A DNA stretch of 64,000 bases from Stentor coeruleus (GCA_001970955.1 MPUH01000109.1:1-64000); one strand, 5' to 3'; shown: positions 43,900 through 54,212, counted from the first letter of the stretch. The notes: generated by a model not told the origin, from the sequence alone. Numbers and translations: made by a program.

Positions 43900-44979
43900 T
43901 TATATAGGTATAACTATTGCTGTAATATCTTCTACTAAATCATTATATTCATCAATCCATCTACTCCAAGCTAGATTTGCTAATATATTTGTAAAGTTTT
44001 CTAAATTGTTTTCTTCAAGTATTTTCGATATTTCTGAGGTTTTAACAAGTTCCCAGGCTCCTTGGCTGCATAAAACTATTGAATATTCATCTCCTAAAAG
44101 TTTGAATTCACTGATAAATGGCTCAGAAATCACCCCAAAGTCCATAAATTTGGTATCACCGAATGCCCGGGTTACATTAAGATTAAATTGCCTGTCTATA
44201 TTTTCTGATTTTTCTTTGTCTGACCCAGTGCTTAGTAATGAAAAGCATGAAATATTTGAATGAGATTGGATTCTAGCTTTTTCACTGGGGTCTGCTAGAT
44301 TATGATCATTTGTTAGGGGGATTGTTATAAGCTTTTCTTGAAGTCTTTTAGAAATATAGGCTCTACAGTTTCCGATGTTGGCTATGTAAAAAGAAGAGTT
44401 TTGGTAAATTATTACAGTGGCTGAACATCCCGAATACGAGCAGTCAACATTTGTTTTTAAGCATTTTTTCGTTATTTCTTCTTGGGTTTTTCTGAATACG
44501 TTCTGGAGAGATATTATAGGGTTTTGGCTCAAATCATTATCTTCCCAAATAAATCTATTGACAAACTTCCTAGCAAGTGAAGCAATCTTATGTCCGTTCT
44601 CTCCATGGCCATCAAAGATCCCCGCTATAAGCAAATTCTTTCTAGAAGCCAAAAAAAAATTATCTTGATTTAATCCATCCTTAAGCCCTTTTCTGCAAGT
44701 AATCCCAATGTTACTAAGGACAAAGTTTTTATTTGAGTTACGGCCATTGAAAGTTAAAGGCTTTTCAGCGAAAGGATCTTCTGATATAGAAGGAAAAAGA
44801 CCCTCGACTTCAAAGTCGTTTCTTGTACACGAAAGTCCTTTGCCAGTTTCTGACTTTATAAACTTGAAATTTATGTTCTCATCTGGTGTAGCTGGGGTTT
44901 TCTCAAATTTCTTTTTTACTACAGCTGATTCTATCACAGTTCGTGCTTCTTTATTGATTTTAATAGTACAAGTTCCCAT
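43900..44979 (-). CDS. PP2C-like protein missing a metal-binding Asp (possible pseudophosphatase)
   Basis: A 359-residue paralogue of the neighbouring PP2C with the same architecture and an MGTCT N-terminus (Gly2 kept for possible myristoylation). NQDNFF, AGIFDGHGENGH, SGCSATV, VTRAFGDTKF and VEDITAIVI are present. However, MCTDGVWD of the active copy is LCSQGAWE here, so the metal-coordinating Asp of the DG motif is Gln, and GDSRA is GNCRA. In PPM enzymes that Asp binds the catalytic metals, so loss or strong reduction of activity is inferred. The frame is open over its full length, so it is probably kept for a non-catalytic role. It is a tandem copy of 41278-42360. Confidence 0.88.
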   Translation of the reverse strand: MGTCTIKINKEARTVIESAVVKKKFEKTPATPDENINFKFIKSETGKGLSCTRNDFEVEGLFPSISEDPFAEKPLTFNGRNSNKNFVLSNIGITCRKGLKDGLNQDNFFLASRKNLLIAGIFDGHGENGHKIASLARKFVNRFIWEDNDLSQNPIISLQNVFRKTQEEITKKCLKTNVDCSYSGCSATVIIYQNSSFYIANIGNCRAYISKRLQEKLITIPLTNDHNLADPSEKARIQSHSNISCFSLLSTGSDKEKSENIDRQFNLNVTRAFGDTKFMDFGVISEPFISEFKLLGDEYSIVLCSQGAWELVKTSEISKILEENNLENFTNILANLAWSRWIDEYNDLVEDITAIVIPI

Positions 44980-45766
44980 TTATAGCCTTTCAATTATAGC
45001 AAGTGAATTTTTTAATATTTTTTTCTATTAAGATATACTAGAAGGGATAAAAAAATTATACAAGTTTTGGAAATGCTGTAAAAATATGTGATGATATTAT
45101 GTGAGGTATATATTGTAATTGAAAATATGGCATGTTCAATTTTAAATATATAAGATTAGTTTTTTCTAAAGAGTGTTTTTTGATATAAATTATATATTTG
45201 AGAATTTTAGGGTAATAAAATTAGATATGCTGAAAATCTAATACAGAAACTGGAAATAAAAAAATGGGTAAAATTAAGATTATTTTACTTAAAGTTATCT
45301 TATAATTTAAATATTAAACAAATAAACTTTAGTATACTTATTTTTGAATATTTGGTATGCATATTACAAAATGGGTATTTCGCTATTTTGGGGAAAATAG
45401 ATGATAATTTTGATAGAAAAACTAGCAGAAAAAAAAATTAGTAGACGCATTTGACTAATTAGAAATGTATATGTTCAAAAATGTAACAAGCCAATAATAG
45501 ACATTATAGATGATGAAAATGAGTATCTTGGATACACAGAGCTAAAAATATTTCTTACATAATAGGAAAAATCATAAGTAAAAAAAAAAGAATCAAAGCT
45601 TTCTCAGGTTAAAGCCAAAGTTTTTCCATCTCATCCTTAAATCTGATTTAACAAATATCCCTGGGTCTGATCAGCATGATTTAATAACCCAAATACCAGT
45701 GCCAAATGACAAAATCGATATTAAGTCTTTCAAAACAATATAATTTTTCCAAATAGAATAACATAA
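44980..45766. other. Intergenic region with a decayed coding-like stretch
   Basis: The left part is G-rich and C-poor. At about 45480-45745 (plus) the composition looks coding, with separated open bits such as DIIDDENEYLGYTELKIFL and TNIPGSDQHDLITQIPVP in different frames. They cannot be joined by 15-nt introns. It may be a relic of a small gene; no family is recognised. Confidence 0.35.
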
Positions 45767-46573
45767 ATGAAAAATAAGGTAAGATACTATGAAGAAATTT
45801 CTTCTAGGCAATCAGTTAAGAAAAAACTGTAAGCTTTATAAAGGAATATATCAACAGTCTCAAATCAAAACCAAACTCTTCAAAATACCCTATCTAGTTT
45901 TAATAACACCACAGCTTTAATACCACTAAAAGACTTAGGAATTTCTCCTAAAACTAAACCTATAAGAGCAATTATAAGGTCTGAACTGTTTAAAAAGCCA
46001 TCATCCACACTTGATGAACTAAAAGAAACCAATGCGAAAAAGAGACCTCCATGCAGACAAAGCGAGAATGTTTTTGATTTGGACGACACAGAAAAAAGTA
46101 TTAAAAAAGTTATCAGAATAATCAGAAAACAAGCAAGACCCCCTTCTCGTCATAAAACTCCACCAAAAGCTCTTGGTTTAGATTTACCTCCTGAGAGTAT
46201 TGAGTATTATTCTATGAATTCTACTCCAATAAAACAAGGTTTTTCTATGACCCAGCCACTGAATATGGGCTTACTTCAAGATAAACACACAAAAAATTCA
46301 GAAAAACTCAGAGCTGACTCTGTTAAAAACAAAAATATCAAACATCATAACGATATAAGTATAAATTCTAGAGCATGGTCAGCAAAGCAAAACACTAAAA
46401 ATCCTCCAACAATAATCAGTAAACGTAAACCTGATATTAAACACAATTCTCTTGAAGAACCTAGCATAACAAACAGTCCTCATAATGATACAAAAAGAAT
46501 AAATAGTCGAGTTAAAAACAACTTGCCTATATTTACTAATCCTCATACTGAATTCTTAGACTCATTTGCATAG
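45767..46573 (+). CDS. Disordered hypothetical protein, one 15-nt intron
   Basis: The spliced product is about 263 residues. The start is the ATG at 45767 (MKNKVRYYEE), just after an AT-rich leader. The stop in exon 1's frame lies in a GT...AG intron at 45829-45843; removal joins SVKKK to LNISTVSNQ in frame. The protein is Ser/Asn/Lys/Pro-rich and mostly disordered, with a short charged helix (DDTEKSIKKVIRIIRKQ). No family is recognised. ETF-alpha follows 109 bp later on the same strand. Confidence 0.65.
45829..45843 (+). other. 15-nt spliceosomal intron
   Basis: It reads GTAAGCTTTATAAAG. Removal connects the ATG exon to the long open frame to 46573, which has no ATG near its own start. Confidence 0.85.
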
Positions 46574-46682
46574 TTATAATTAACATCTGTTAAAAAAAGT
46601 CATATATAAAGATATTGAATAAATTAATATACATTTTTAAACAACCACATTGAAAAATGCATACCATTTTTTAGTGACGTAA

Positions 46683-47645
46683 ATGTTTTTTAGAAGGACC
46701 TTCACTTCTCTGATACTAGCTGAGCATAATAATGTGAAATTAAGCTCAATTGTGTATAATGCTATCAATGCTGCTGAGTATTTTAATGATGATATAACAG
46801 TTCTTGTTGCTGGTGACAAGTGTGGAACTGTGGCTCAGGAAGCTTCTCTTATACAGGGTGTGACAAATGTCATACATTTCGATAGTCCAGACTTGAAATA
46901 TCAATTATCAGATTCTATGACTAAAGCTCTTATGCAAGTACATAATGTTTATAAGTATAAAAGAATCATTGCAGCTTCTAGTAATTTCTCAAGAGATATT
47001 ATTCCAAGATTAGGTGGGATGCTTGATGTACAACCTGTGACAGAAATCACAAAAATCATGAATGGAGATTGTTATAAACGTGCTTCTTATGCTGGTAATG
47101 CTATATCAACAGTGATTTTTGCCCAACAAAAAGTTAGACTACTTACTGTAAGAGCAACTTCTTTTGATAAAAATCCTGTAAAAAATATCCCAGCGCCTGT
47201 TGAAAGATATGATTCTGGGGATGTGAAATCTGTTATGAAATGGGTGAGTGAAGATATAGAAAAAGCTACTAGACCTGATCTTATGACTGCAAAAATTGTT
47301 GTTGCTGGAGGTAGGGGGCTTAAAAGTAAAGAAGGGTTTAAAATTGCTGAAGAACTTGCTGATACTCTAAAAGGAGCTGTTGGAGCTTCAAGAGCAGCAG
47401 TTGATGCACATTTTTGCCATAATGAACTTCAGATAGGACAGACTGGGAAAATTGTTGCCCCTAATTTGTATTTCGCCCTAGGGATTTCTGGGGCTGTTCA
47501 ACATTTAGCTGGGATGAAGGATTCTAAGGTTATTGTTGCAGTAAATACTGACCCAGAAGCGCCTATATTTAATGTGGCTGATTATGGGTTGGTTTCTGAT
47601 GCTTTTAAGGCTGTTCCTGAGATTATTTCTAAAATAAGGAAATAA
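46683..47645 (+). CDS. ETFA: Electron transfer flavoprotein alpha subunit
   Basis: A 320-residue mitochondrial protein. With ETF-beta it accepts electrons from acyl-CoA and other dehydrogenases and passes them to ETF-QO in the matrix. The N-terminus MFFRRTFTSLIL looks like a short mitochondrial targeting sequence. The N-terminal domain has VLVAGDKCG and LGGMLDVQPVTEI. The C-terminal FAD domain shows KIVVAGGRGLKSKEGF, the GAVGASRAAVDA motif, QIGQTGKIVAPNLYFALGI and a terminal NTDPEAPIFNVADYGLVSD, a near-canonical FAD-binding end. Its length matches the family and no intron is needed. Confidence 0.96.
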   Translation: MFFRRTFTSLILAEHNNVKLSSIVYNAINAAEYFNDDITVLVAGDKCGTVAQEASLIQGVTNVIHFDSPDLKYQLSDSMTKALMQVHNVYKYKRIIAASSNFSRDIIPRLGGMLDVQPVTEITKIMNGDCYKRASYAGNAISTVIFAQQKVRLLTVRATSFDKNPVKNIPAPVERYDSGDVKSVMKWVSEDIEKATRPDLMTAKIVVAGGRGLKSKEGFKIAEELADTLKGAVGASRAAVDAHFCHNELQIGQTGKIVAPNLYFALGISGAVQHLAGMKDSKVIVAVNTDPEAPIFNVADYGLVSDAFKAVPEIISKIRK

Positions 47646-48414
47646 GTTTATAGTGAATATGATTTTTTAATGGCAGATATGTATAAATGGGAGGTTTTTT
47701 TAGGATGTGAGGAAAAGTTAGGGATTATAAAAAGTTTATTGTGGGGTTTTGAGGGGAAATAAAAATTTATGGAGACTTTGGTTAGAATTAGTTGGAAATT
47801 ATTATGGATGACTTTCTAGTTTTTATTTTAGAATATAGATAAATAAAGCGAAAAGGTAGAAGGGTTTGCTTGGTTTATTTTTTTTGACTAATATATATAA
47901 GTCTAAGGTTCTAGTATGTGAATTCTGACTGAATACAATCTTATGTGAGATATTTTTTTTTCTGATAAGATATATGCGTTTAAAATTATTTTTAATATAA
48001 ACTTAATACACTTTTTATGGGATATATTTTTTATCGAATATATGTTAGTCTGAAAATTATTTATTTATTTTTTGTACTCTAATTGGTATTTTTAATTCCT
48101 ATTAAAGGAAATCTTCTTTCACAACCGGTAGGAATTTCTAATCTGAACTTTGTATTTATTCACAAATTATCACTTTGTAAGCTTAAAAATTGTTATCTGG
48201 CTTATCTATTTTAAACCAACTCTTGATTTTTATTCTAATTTAAAGCTAGTTTCAATACATATCCAACTTGATATAACAGNGCAAAACTTTTAAACTGAAA
48301 ATAATTTTTATTCTAATTTAAAGCTAGTTTCAATACATATCCAACTTGATATAACAGTAAATTTTTAATACTTTCAATTACTTAACAACAATATAAAAAG
48401 TTAAAAATATATAA
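47646..48414. other. Intergenic region with a 54-bp repeat around an N
   Basis: G-rich and C-poor to about 48000, then C-richer. Bases 48226-48279 recur at 48304-48357; between them lie the N at 48280 and 23 unrelated bases. It is a scaffold-join pattern like the others. No gene was seen. Confidence 0.65.
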
Positions 48415-48953
48415 ATGTCAACTAAGCTCACGACTAATATTTGGCCAACAAGATCCGGAAAAGCTGATTACAAAGAGCTTCACAAACTCCAAGATGTGAC
48501 TAGATATAACACTTCAACTTATAATGTTTCCTTTTATAAGGACTCACCAAATAGGCAAGGAACTCCTAAACCAATTGCAAGAAGAAATCAATCTACCAAA
48601 NACAATCTATTTTATATAAATTCATATAAACAATTTTTATTAAAAAACCATAAAAGGACTCACCAAATAGGCAAGGAACTCCTAAACCAATTGCAAGAAG
48701 AAATCAATCTACCAAACCTCAGAAGTCTAGGTCACCAAAAAAGGTATACTTAGAAAATATTATCAAAGAAGCACCGTTTGTGGAGAAAATCTACCAGAAC
48801 GCACTTAAGTTCAAGCCAAGAAATATAACTGCTCAATTCTCTATAGTCCAACATCCATACAAAATAAACACAGCAGTGTATAATGATTTTCATATAAGAG
48901 AAACAAATTCAGGGTTTGCTAGAAACAGTTATGGAGGATTTTATACTAAATAA
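48415..48953 (+). CDS. Small unknown protein, interrupted by a scaffold join
   Basis: The frame starts MSTKLTTNIWPTRSG at 48415. A 63-bp stretch (48538-48600) is repeated at 48654-48716 after the N at 48601 and 52 unrelated bases. As written the frame ends early, but skipping 48601-48716 joins it in frame to a second stretch ending at 48953 (...TNSGFARNSYGGFYTK), giving about 140 residues. The restored protein is basic and Asn/Lys/Tyr-rich, with short motifs such as PYKINTAVYNDFH. No family is recognised. The open frame across the repaired join supports both the gene and an assembly artefact. Confidence 0.75.
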
Positions 48954-49838
48954 TATTGACTTATAAGATATAGATGTAAAAAAATATAATTAACTTATAT
49001 GCTAAGAGATTGGGTTATAGTTAAATAAGAATTTCTGATGTTTTTACATAGATTTTTTGATACTTTTATTAAGATTATTGGAAAAAGGTAGTAAAGTATG
49101 TGATAGGAAATGTTTTGATATGTTGTGATGATTGTTATTTTAGGGTATTGGATTTGTGTACTGAAGTTTATTTAAGCATTTTTAGAGGCCATTTAGTAGA
49201 TATATTTGACGAATTTTTATAACATTTGAATATAAGTTAGGGTATTTTAGATAAGTCAACAGAATATAGAGATAATTATTATAGCATTATTGATATAATA
49301 AGTCAATGTATCTATAAGCTTAAACAGCACATTATCAGATTAATTTCGGTTTGCATCACTTAAATTTTGATGAAAAAGTATTTATAAAACAAAAATATAA
49401 TCAATTGAACATAAAAATAACAGGAGACTTAAAAATCTAATAGTAGTTTACTCATTATAAACTCTTAATTTATGCATATAGATTCTTTTAGTTATTTTCA
49501 CCTTGTCCAGGGTGAAATACATTAATGAAATTTGAATAATATCGTGTTTAAGAATAAAAACTAGTACAACAACGATAATTTTATAAAATATTTACATCAA
49601 GAAACCATAATTATTATAATAAAATTTAGTATGGATCCTACAAATTATTTAATAGTCTCAAGTATTTGGATTTTAATTCAACATAAACCATTACAAATTT
49701 CCTATACATATTTCTCTTCCTCATCATCCTTTTAACCATATCAAATACCTATAATAATTCTCCTATCCAACTAAAACTCTCCAAAACCTACACCAAAAAA
49801 AATTAACCCTAAATCATTATGGTACATAATAAATAACT
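48954..49838. other. Intergenic region, no gene seen
   Basis: G-rich on the left (about 48960-49250), and C-rich on the right (about 49660-49838). Nothing else was recognised. Confidence 0.5.
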
Positions 49839-52586
49839 ATGAAAATCAAAGGTCTGAAGCGTAAAATTTCCTTTGTCGTAATTATCCCTCTTCTCATAGG
49901 TATCCTATTAACCTTTGCCTCTTCACTCTTGCCTTTTTATCTTTATTACCCAAAAATTCTAGACAACTATACAGACAAAATGATAGACACTCAGCGAGAA
50001 ACATTACTTAAACATAGTAGTCTTATATCAAATGCAACAAGTGTTAGCTACATTCAAGATATAGCAAATGGTGTCAATGTTATCAGCGATATCATAGAAT
50101 TGTATCTATTTTATGGTATCGATGTTAAAAAGTCTCTAAATTATTCTCAAATTTACCAAAACTATACAGACTTCAATCCACAACGCATAGCTTCGAATAC
50201 AACAGATAAAACGTTTTATAACATTTCAGTATGGTATGCAAGTCAGAATTGGTCAAACCTAAATGTCCAAACTAATCTAAACACTTCCTCACTTTTTTAT
50301 TGTATAATCGAATCAGCAGTTTCAATTAAAAACATTGTAGGATCGCCATTTAAAACTAGTTATATCACTTATCAAAATAATGGACTTTATTTCGAATATC
50401 CATCTCAATATATAAATACCACAGAAAATTTATGTGTTTTAAGCAATAATACCAATGTTAACACTGGAAAATCGGTATTTAGTTATGATTGTACAAATAT
50501 TTCTAATTGTACACAATGCTCTTATTGTTTAAATACAACTGATAATTATTTTGAACCTAGATGCCAAATGTATTATAATTATACATATAATCAAAAAGTT
50601 AATGAAGTTGTTATAACTACACCTTATATTCTACCAAATACTCAACAATTAGGTCAAACATTATGTCGAGGTCAATGGAATTTTACAACAACACAATTGG
50701 TGCTTGTGTATTGTATGGACTTTTTACTTGATGATTTACTTATGGGAGAATTGATAAATCTAGCAAATAACAAACAAACTTATTCATACATTTTAGACGT
50801 ACAAGGGAATGTTCTTGATTATAAAAATAGTGAAACCCTTACTAATGATTTAGATAATATTTACGACCTGGAATTCGGCACTGAAAACAGCCATGAGGCA
50901 AAACAATATAAAAAAAGCATTTTACCTTTGTTTGAAAACCAAATAAGTGAAGTGAAGGATTATGAAAAAGATGGAGAAACAATGATGATTGCTGTAACTC
51001 CAATTTTGATGATTTTGGGTGAAGATACTAAACCTGTGCATGTAGCTTCAACTGGTGTTGTAATGAAAAAGTCTAGTTTGGAATCAAAGTTTAATAGTTT
51101 GAAGTCTGGTTGCAATGATATTTTATTGATAAATATGTATATTGACATTGGTTTGCTAGTATTTATAGCTATTGTATCTGCTACATGGGCACATAGGATT
51201 ACAGGATCAATAGTATCCCCAATTGACCATTTATTAAAAATCCTTGTTAGAATGTATAATGGAGATTTAGAAATTGATATTATGGAATCTTATCAGCCAT
51301 CATCACCTGAAGTAGCTTGTTTATATCAAGTATTTGATGAACTTAGAGTTGTCAAAAGATTCAAACAGGAAAAAGTTAAGGAAATGACTGAAGCTACACT
51401 GATAAACTCTCAAGCTTTGAGTCTTTTTAAGAAATTCGGGAATAAAAAAGGTATGGAAGTTTGTTATACAAAACTTGGGTATATTTTTTATAAACGGGAA
51501 TTATGGGATGAATCTGTTGAATGTTTAAGTAAAGCTAGACTTTTATCTGAAGAGAATATAAATACTGATATATTTGCACATGCTAAATTAAAAGTTGATT
51601 TAGCTAATGCTATGGTTAAAGCTAAAAGTAGTAAAGAAGAAGTGTTGATGCTTTTTGGTAGTTCTATAGAGATTTTTAAAAAACATAGTAAACATGAAGA
51701 TTTTCTTCCTTGTCTTTTAGATTTAGCTGAAGCATTATATGAGACTAAAGATATAAACTCAAATATTTTTATGTTTATCGAAGAACAATTAAACAATTTT
51801 TACTTATCTGATAAGCCGATACTAATGCAAAAATTCCTACTTATCAAAGCTTTACATTTTAAAAACACAGGCAAATTCCAAGATGCTTGTAAATACTTAG
51901 TCTCAGTATTAGAAGATTTTACAGTATATCTTCCATCAATCCGCAATAAAGCAATAGAGATTTTAAACGAGATTTTTAAATTGCATATAAAATCCCCTCC
52001 GAACTTGAAAAAATATATCTTTAAAGGCTCAACAAAAAAAGATATAGTCCTGATTCTAAGCAATAATTTAGCTGAAGGGCCTGTTTCATGGGCAATAGGG
52101 AGGTTTTTCAAATCAGTTCTTAAATCAAATGACCGTATGTCAATGATTCAATTTAGTTCTAAATGCCGAGTTATTTTTAATTTGACTAAACTTCCAAGTA
52201 ATGATTTAACAATTGAAAAATTTGAAGATGATAGTTTTGAGTGTCTTTTATATGATAGTATAATGATTGCTACAAGACAGCTAAGTCTTAATGGATTTGG
52301 GAATAAATCAGCAGATAAACGAGAAGAATGGATTATTATAATTACTGATTATGATGATATTGGAAGTAAAGCAACTTTAGAAAAAGTTTGTAGCACGCTT
52401 AATAGAAATAATGCTAAAGTCATTATTGCGAGTTTAGCTTTTAGAAATTCTAATATTGAAGAACTGGCGAATAATGCTGATAATGGGACTATATTTTATA
52501 TGAAAACTCAAGAACAGGCCGAGTTAACTTTTAGAGAAATCGAAGCGTTTATGTGCCCTGAAAAAGAAGTTTATTTACCGGTTTAA
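49839..52586 (+). CDS. Membrane receptor with Cache-like ectodomain, HAMP-like linker, TPR-like repeats and VWA domain
   Basis: A 915-residue protein. Membrane segment 1 is at residues 12-36 (SFVVIIPLLIGILLTFASSL). A Cys- and Asn-rich ectodomain of about 390 residues has many NxS/T sites. Segment 2 is at about 428-450. Next to it lies AHRITGSIVSPIDHLLKIL followed by a SSPEVACL...VFDELR stretch, the layout of a HAMP linker as in Cache/HAMP sensors. Then TPR-like helical pairs (about 520-700), and a VWA-like domain (730-905: DIVLILSNN...SMIQFSS...IIIITDYDDIGSK). The VWA's MIDAS DxSxS is degenerate (SNNLA). No kinase or cyclase follows. It is probably a membrane sensor that signals through the TPR/VWA part. 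Confidence 0.8.
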   Translation: MKIKGLKRKISFVVIIPLLIGILLTFASSLLPFYLYYPKILDNYTDKMIDTQRETLLKHSSLISNATSVSYIQDIANGVNVISDIIELYLFYGIDVKKSLNYSQIYQNYTDFNPQRIASNTTDKTFYNISVWYASQNWSNLNVQTNLNTSSLFYCIIESAVSIKNIVGSPFKTSYITYQNNGLYFEYPSQYINTTENLCVLSNNTNVNTGKSVFSYDCTNISNCTQCSYCLNTTDNYFEPRCQMYYNYTYNQKVNEVVITTPYILPNTQQLGQTLCRGQWNFTTTQLVLVYCMDFLLDDLLMGELINLANNKQTYSYILDVQGNVLDYKNSETLTNDLDNIYDLEFGTENSHEAKQYKKSILPLFENQISEVKDYEKDGETMMIAVTPILMILGEDTKPVHVASTGVVMKKSSLESKFNSLKSGCNDILLINMYIDIGLLVFIAIVSATWAHRITGSIVSPIDHLLKILVRMYNGDLEIDIMESYQPSSPEVACLYQVFDELRVVKRFKQEKVKEMTEATLINSQALSLFKKFGNKKGMEVCYTKLGYIFYKRELWDESVECLSKARLLSEENINTDIFAHAKLKVDLANAMVKAKSSKEEVLMLFGSSIEIFKKHSKHEDFLPCLLDLAEALYETKDINSNIFMFIEEQLNNFYLSDKPILMQKFLLIKALHFKNTGKFQDACKYLVSVLEDFTVYLPSIRNKAIEILNEIFKLHIKSPPNLKKYIFKGSTKKDIVLILSNNLAEGPVSWAIGRFFKSVLKSNDRMSMIQFSSKCRVIFNLTKLPSNDLTIEKFEDDSFECLLYDSIMIATRQLSLNGFGNKSADKREEWIIIITDYDDIGSKATLEKVCSTLNRNNAKVIIASLAFRNSNIEELANNADNGTIFYMKTQEQAELTFREIEAFMCPEKEVYLPV

Positions 52587-52714
52587 GACTTAAAAAATTA
52601 TAGTAAATCAATAATTCTATGTTTAGTTATGTAAAAATCTTACTATTTTCCTGTTGGTGGGAGGGATTTTTTTTCTTTTTTAGTAGCTTCTTGATTGAGT
52701 AAACTAAATATAAA

Positions 52715-53281
52715 TTACTTTTCAATTGTCTCAAAAGTCGTCTTATCAAGTTTGTCTACCCTTATCCTAAAATAATCTCCCATTTTCTCAATACTATGCT
52801 TGCAGTTGTTTTCCACTATACTAAAAACCTTGATTAGCACATCCTGTGGACTTTTTCTGATTTTTTCCGCAAAATAAAACTTTTTCTCAAACGATATTTC
52901 ATCACTTTCTTCTCTAGATCTCTTTTGTGGCATACGAACAGGTAGTGGGTTTTCTGTAAGGTATTTTTTCTGAAATTCCTCCATAAAATCAGCTTGTTGG
53001 ACTATTAAAGACCCAGCTTGATTATAAATCCTACAATTTTCCCAGATCTGACTTATATCCTTTAAAACTTTTTCAAAGTTGTAATACTTGCCATGTTTGA
53101 GCTTTTTTTTGCATGTACTTAAATCCATTGGATGCTTAATGATCATTGGATAGTCAAAAAGTCCTAAAGCTTTGTAGTCAACTGGCTCTAAAAAATTCCC
53201 AGCTTCTTCACAGTCTTCTAAGGATTTGATGAACTTGTTACAGAATTCAACTCTTAATAAAAATTACGTATCTTCATCCAT
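52715..53281 (-). CDS. Minimal BET-like bromodomain protein, one 15-nt intron
   Basis: The spliced product is about 183 residues. The ATG at 53281 begins a 14-nt exon, and the intron at 53253-53267 brings in VEFCNKFIKSLEDCEEAGNF. This completes a bromodomain: FLEPVDYKALGLFDYPMI, then IKHPMDLSTCKKKLKHGKY, and the conserved Asn in CRIYNQAGS. Bromodomains bind acetyl-lysine. Residues about 135-183 (VFSIVENN..., FRIRVDKLDKTTFETIEK) look like the ET/NET domain of BET proteins, but shortened. Without the intron the N-terminal half of the fold would be missing. It is a single-bromodomain BET-like chromatin reader, much smaller than usual BETs. Confidence 0.88.
53253..53267 (-). other. 15-nt spliceosomal intron
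   Basis: On the minus strand it reads GTAATTTTTATTAAG, 14 nt after the ATG. Removal restores the N-terminal half of the bromodomain. Confidence 0.92.
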
Positions 53282-53372
53282 ATTTTTATATATTAATAAA
53301 AATTACCCACCCCTACTTACTATCTTCTATGTTGACGATACTTCCTGAATATATGAAAAAGTTTTTTTTTTT

Positions 53373-54212
53373 TCACCAGTAGGCTATTGATCTTAGAAAA
53401 GATGTATTTGCAGGAACTAAATTTATATAAGAGAAGCTTTCGAGGTTCCAAATTTTCAGTTTTTGATTTGAACTTATATATAAAATTGAAAGCAAGTTAG
53501 AAATAAGTAAGGAAATAATATTAACTATGATATTGCATGAAATTTTCAAATTTNAAATAATATTAACTATGATATTGCATGAAATTTTCAAATTTAATAT
53601 TCACATGATTTAGAGTAAATGCAATTTTTATAGTTTATCTCTTCTAAACATTTTAATGTCTACAACTATTTCTTAGAAAGACCATCTATAAGTATGCCCC
53701 CAGCTTGTTTACAAATGCCAAGGCTTTTTTTCAGTTGTAATTCCAAATTTATCAAGCAAATCATGGATTTGTTCATTGTATATCTCTATAAAATGTATCT
53801 TCACGACAAATTCAACCTCTGATTTACGTTTTTCCAGCTCCTCAAATATCGAATATATTACTCATGGAATAATCCTTCTATCTTCTTGCTTGATATCTGT
53901 TAATCTCCCACTTCCCATTACAATCGTTTCCCCGCTACCTGTTTGCCCATATGCTAATATTGTTTCATTATAACCTTTAAACACAGTCATAACAAGATCT
54001 TTATCACAGCCTTTAAATACTTCATCTTGTGTGTTTTTTATACCAAAAACTTAATCAAAATTAAAATTTCTATCGTTCCCTATTGCAAAAGCTTTAATTT
54101 TTTTTACCAACTGAAAGATAAACCCCTAACCCTTCATTTTTTTCTTTGTTATTAGAGGCCTAACTCTTAATGCAACGCCTACTTAACTAGATTCTTCATT
54201 TCTTCCCTCCAT
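53373..54212 (-). pseudogene. Decayed kinesin (kinesin-4/KIF21-like) with motor and WD40 remnants
   Basis: Reading minus-strand frames from an ATG at 54212 gives kinesin motor pieces in order: VGVALRVRPL, FNFD...VFGIKNTQDEVFKG, ILAYGQTGSGETIVMG (P-loop at about 53925-53948 with GKT changed to GET), EDRRIIP, IYSIFEELEKRKSEVEF, HFIEIYNEQIHDLLD and ILIDGLSKK. In-frame stops and at least one frameshift break it. From about 53500 to 53373 another piece (SSNQKLKIWNLESFSY) looks like a WD40 strand, as at the C-terminus of KIF21-type kinesins. The middle is lost. An N with a 41-bp repeat (53513-53553, 53555-53595) lies inside. It is an inactive host gene. Confidence 0.8.

Noticed and set aside
53373-54212. 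A working kinesin gene with unusual code or splicing
   Set aside because: The stops are not bounded by 15-16-nt GT-AG elements, other genes here use the standard code, and the P-loop Lys is changed.
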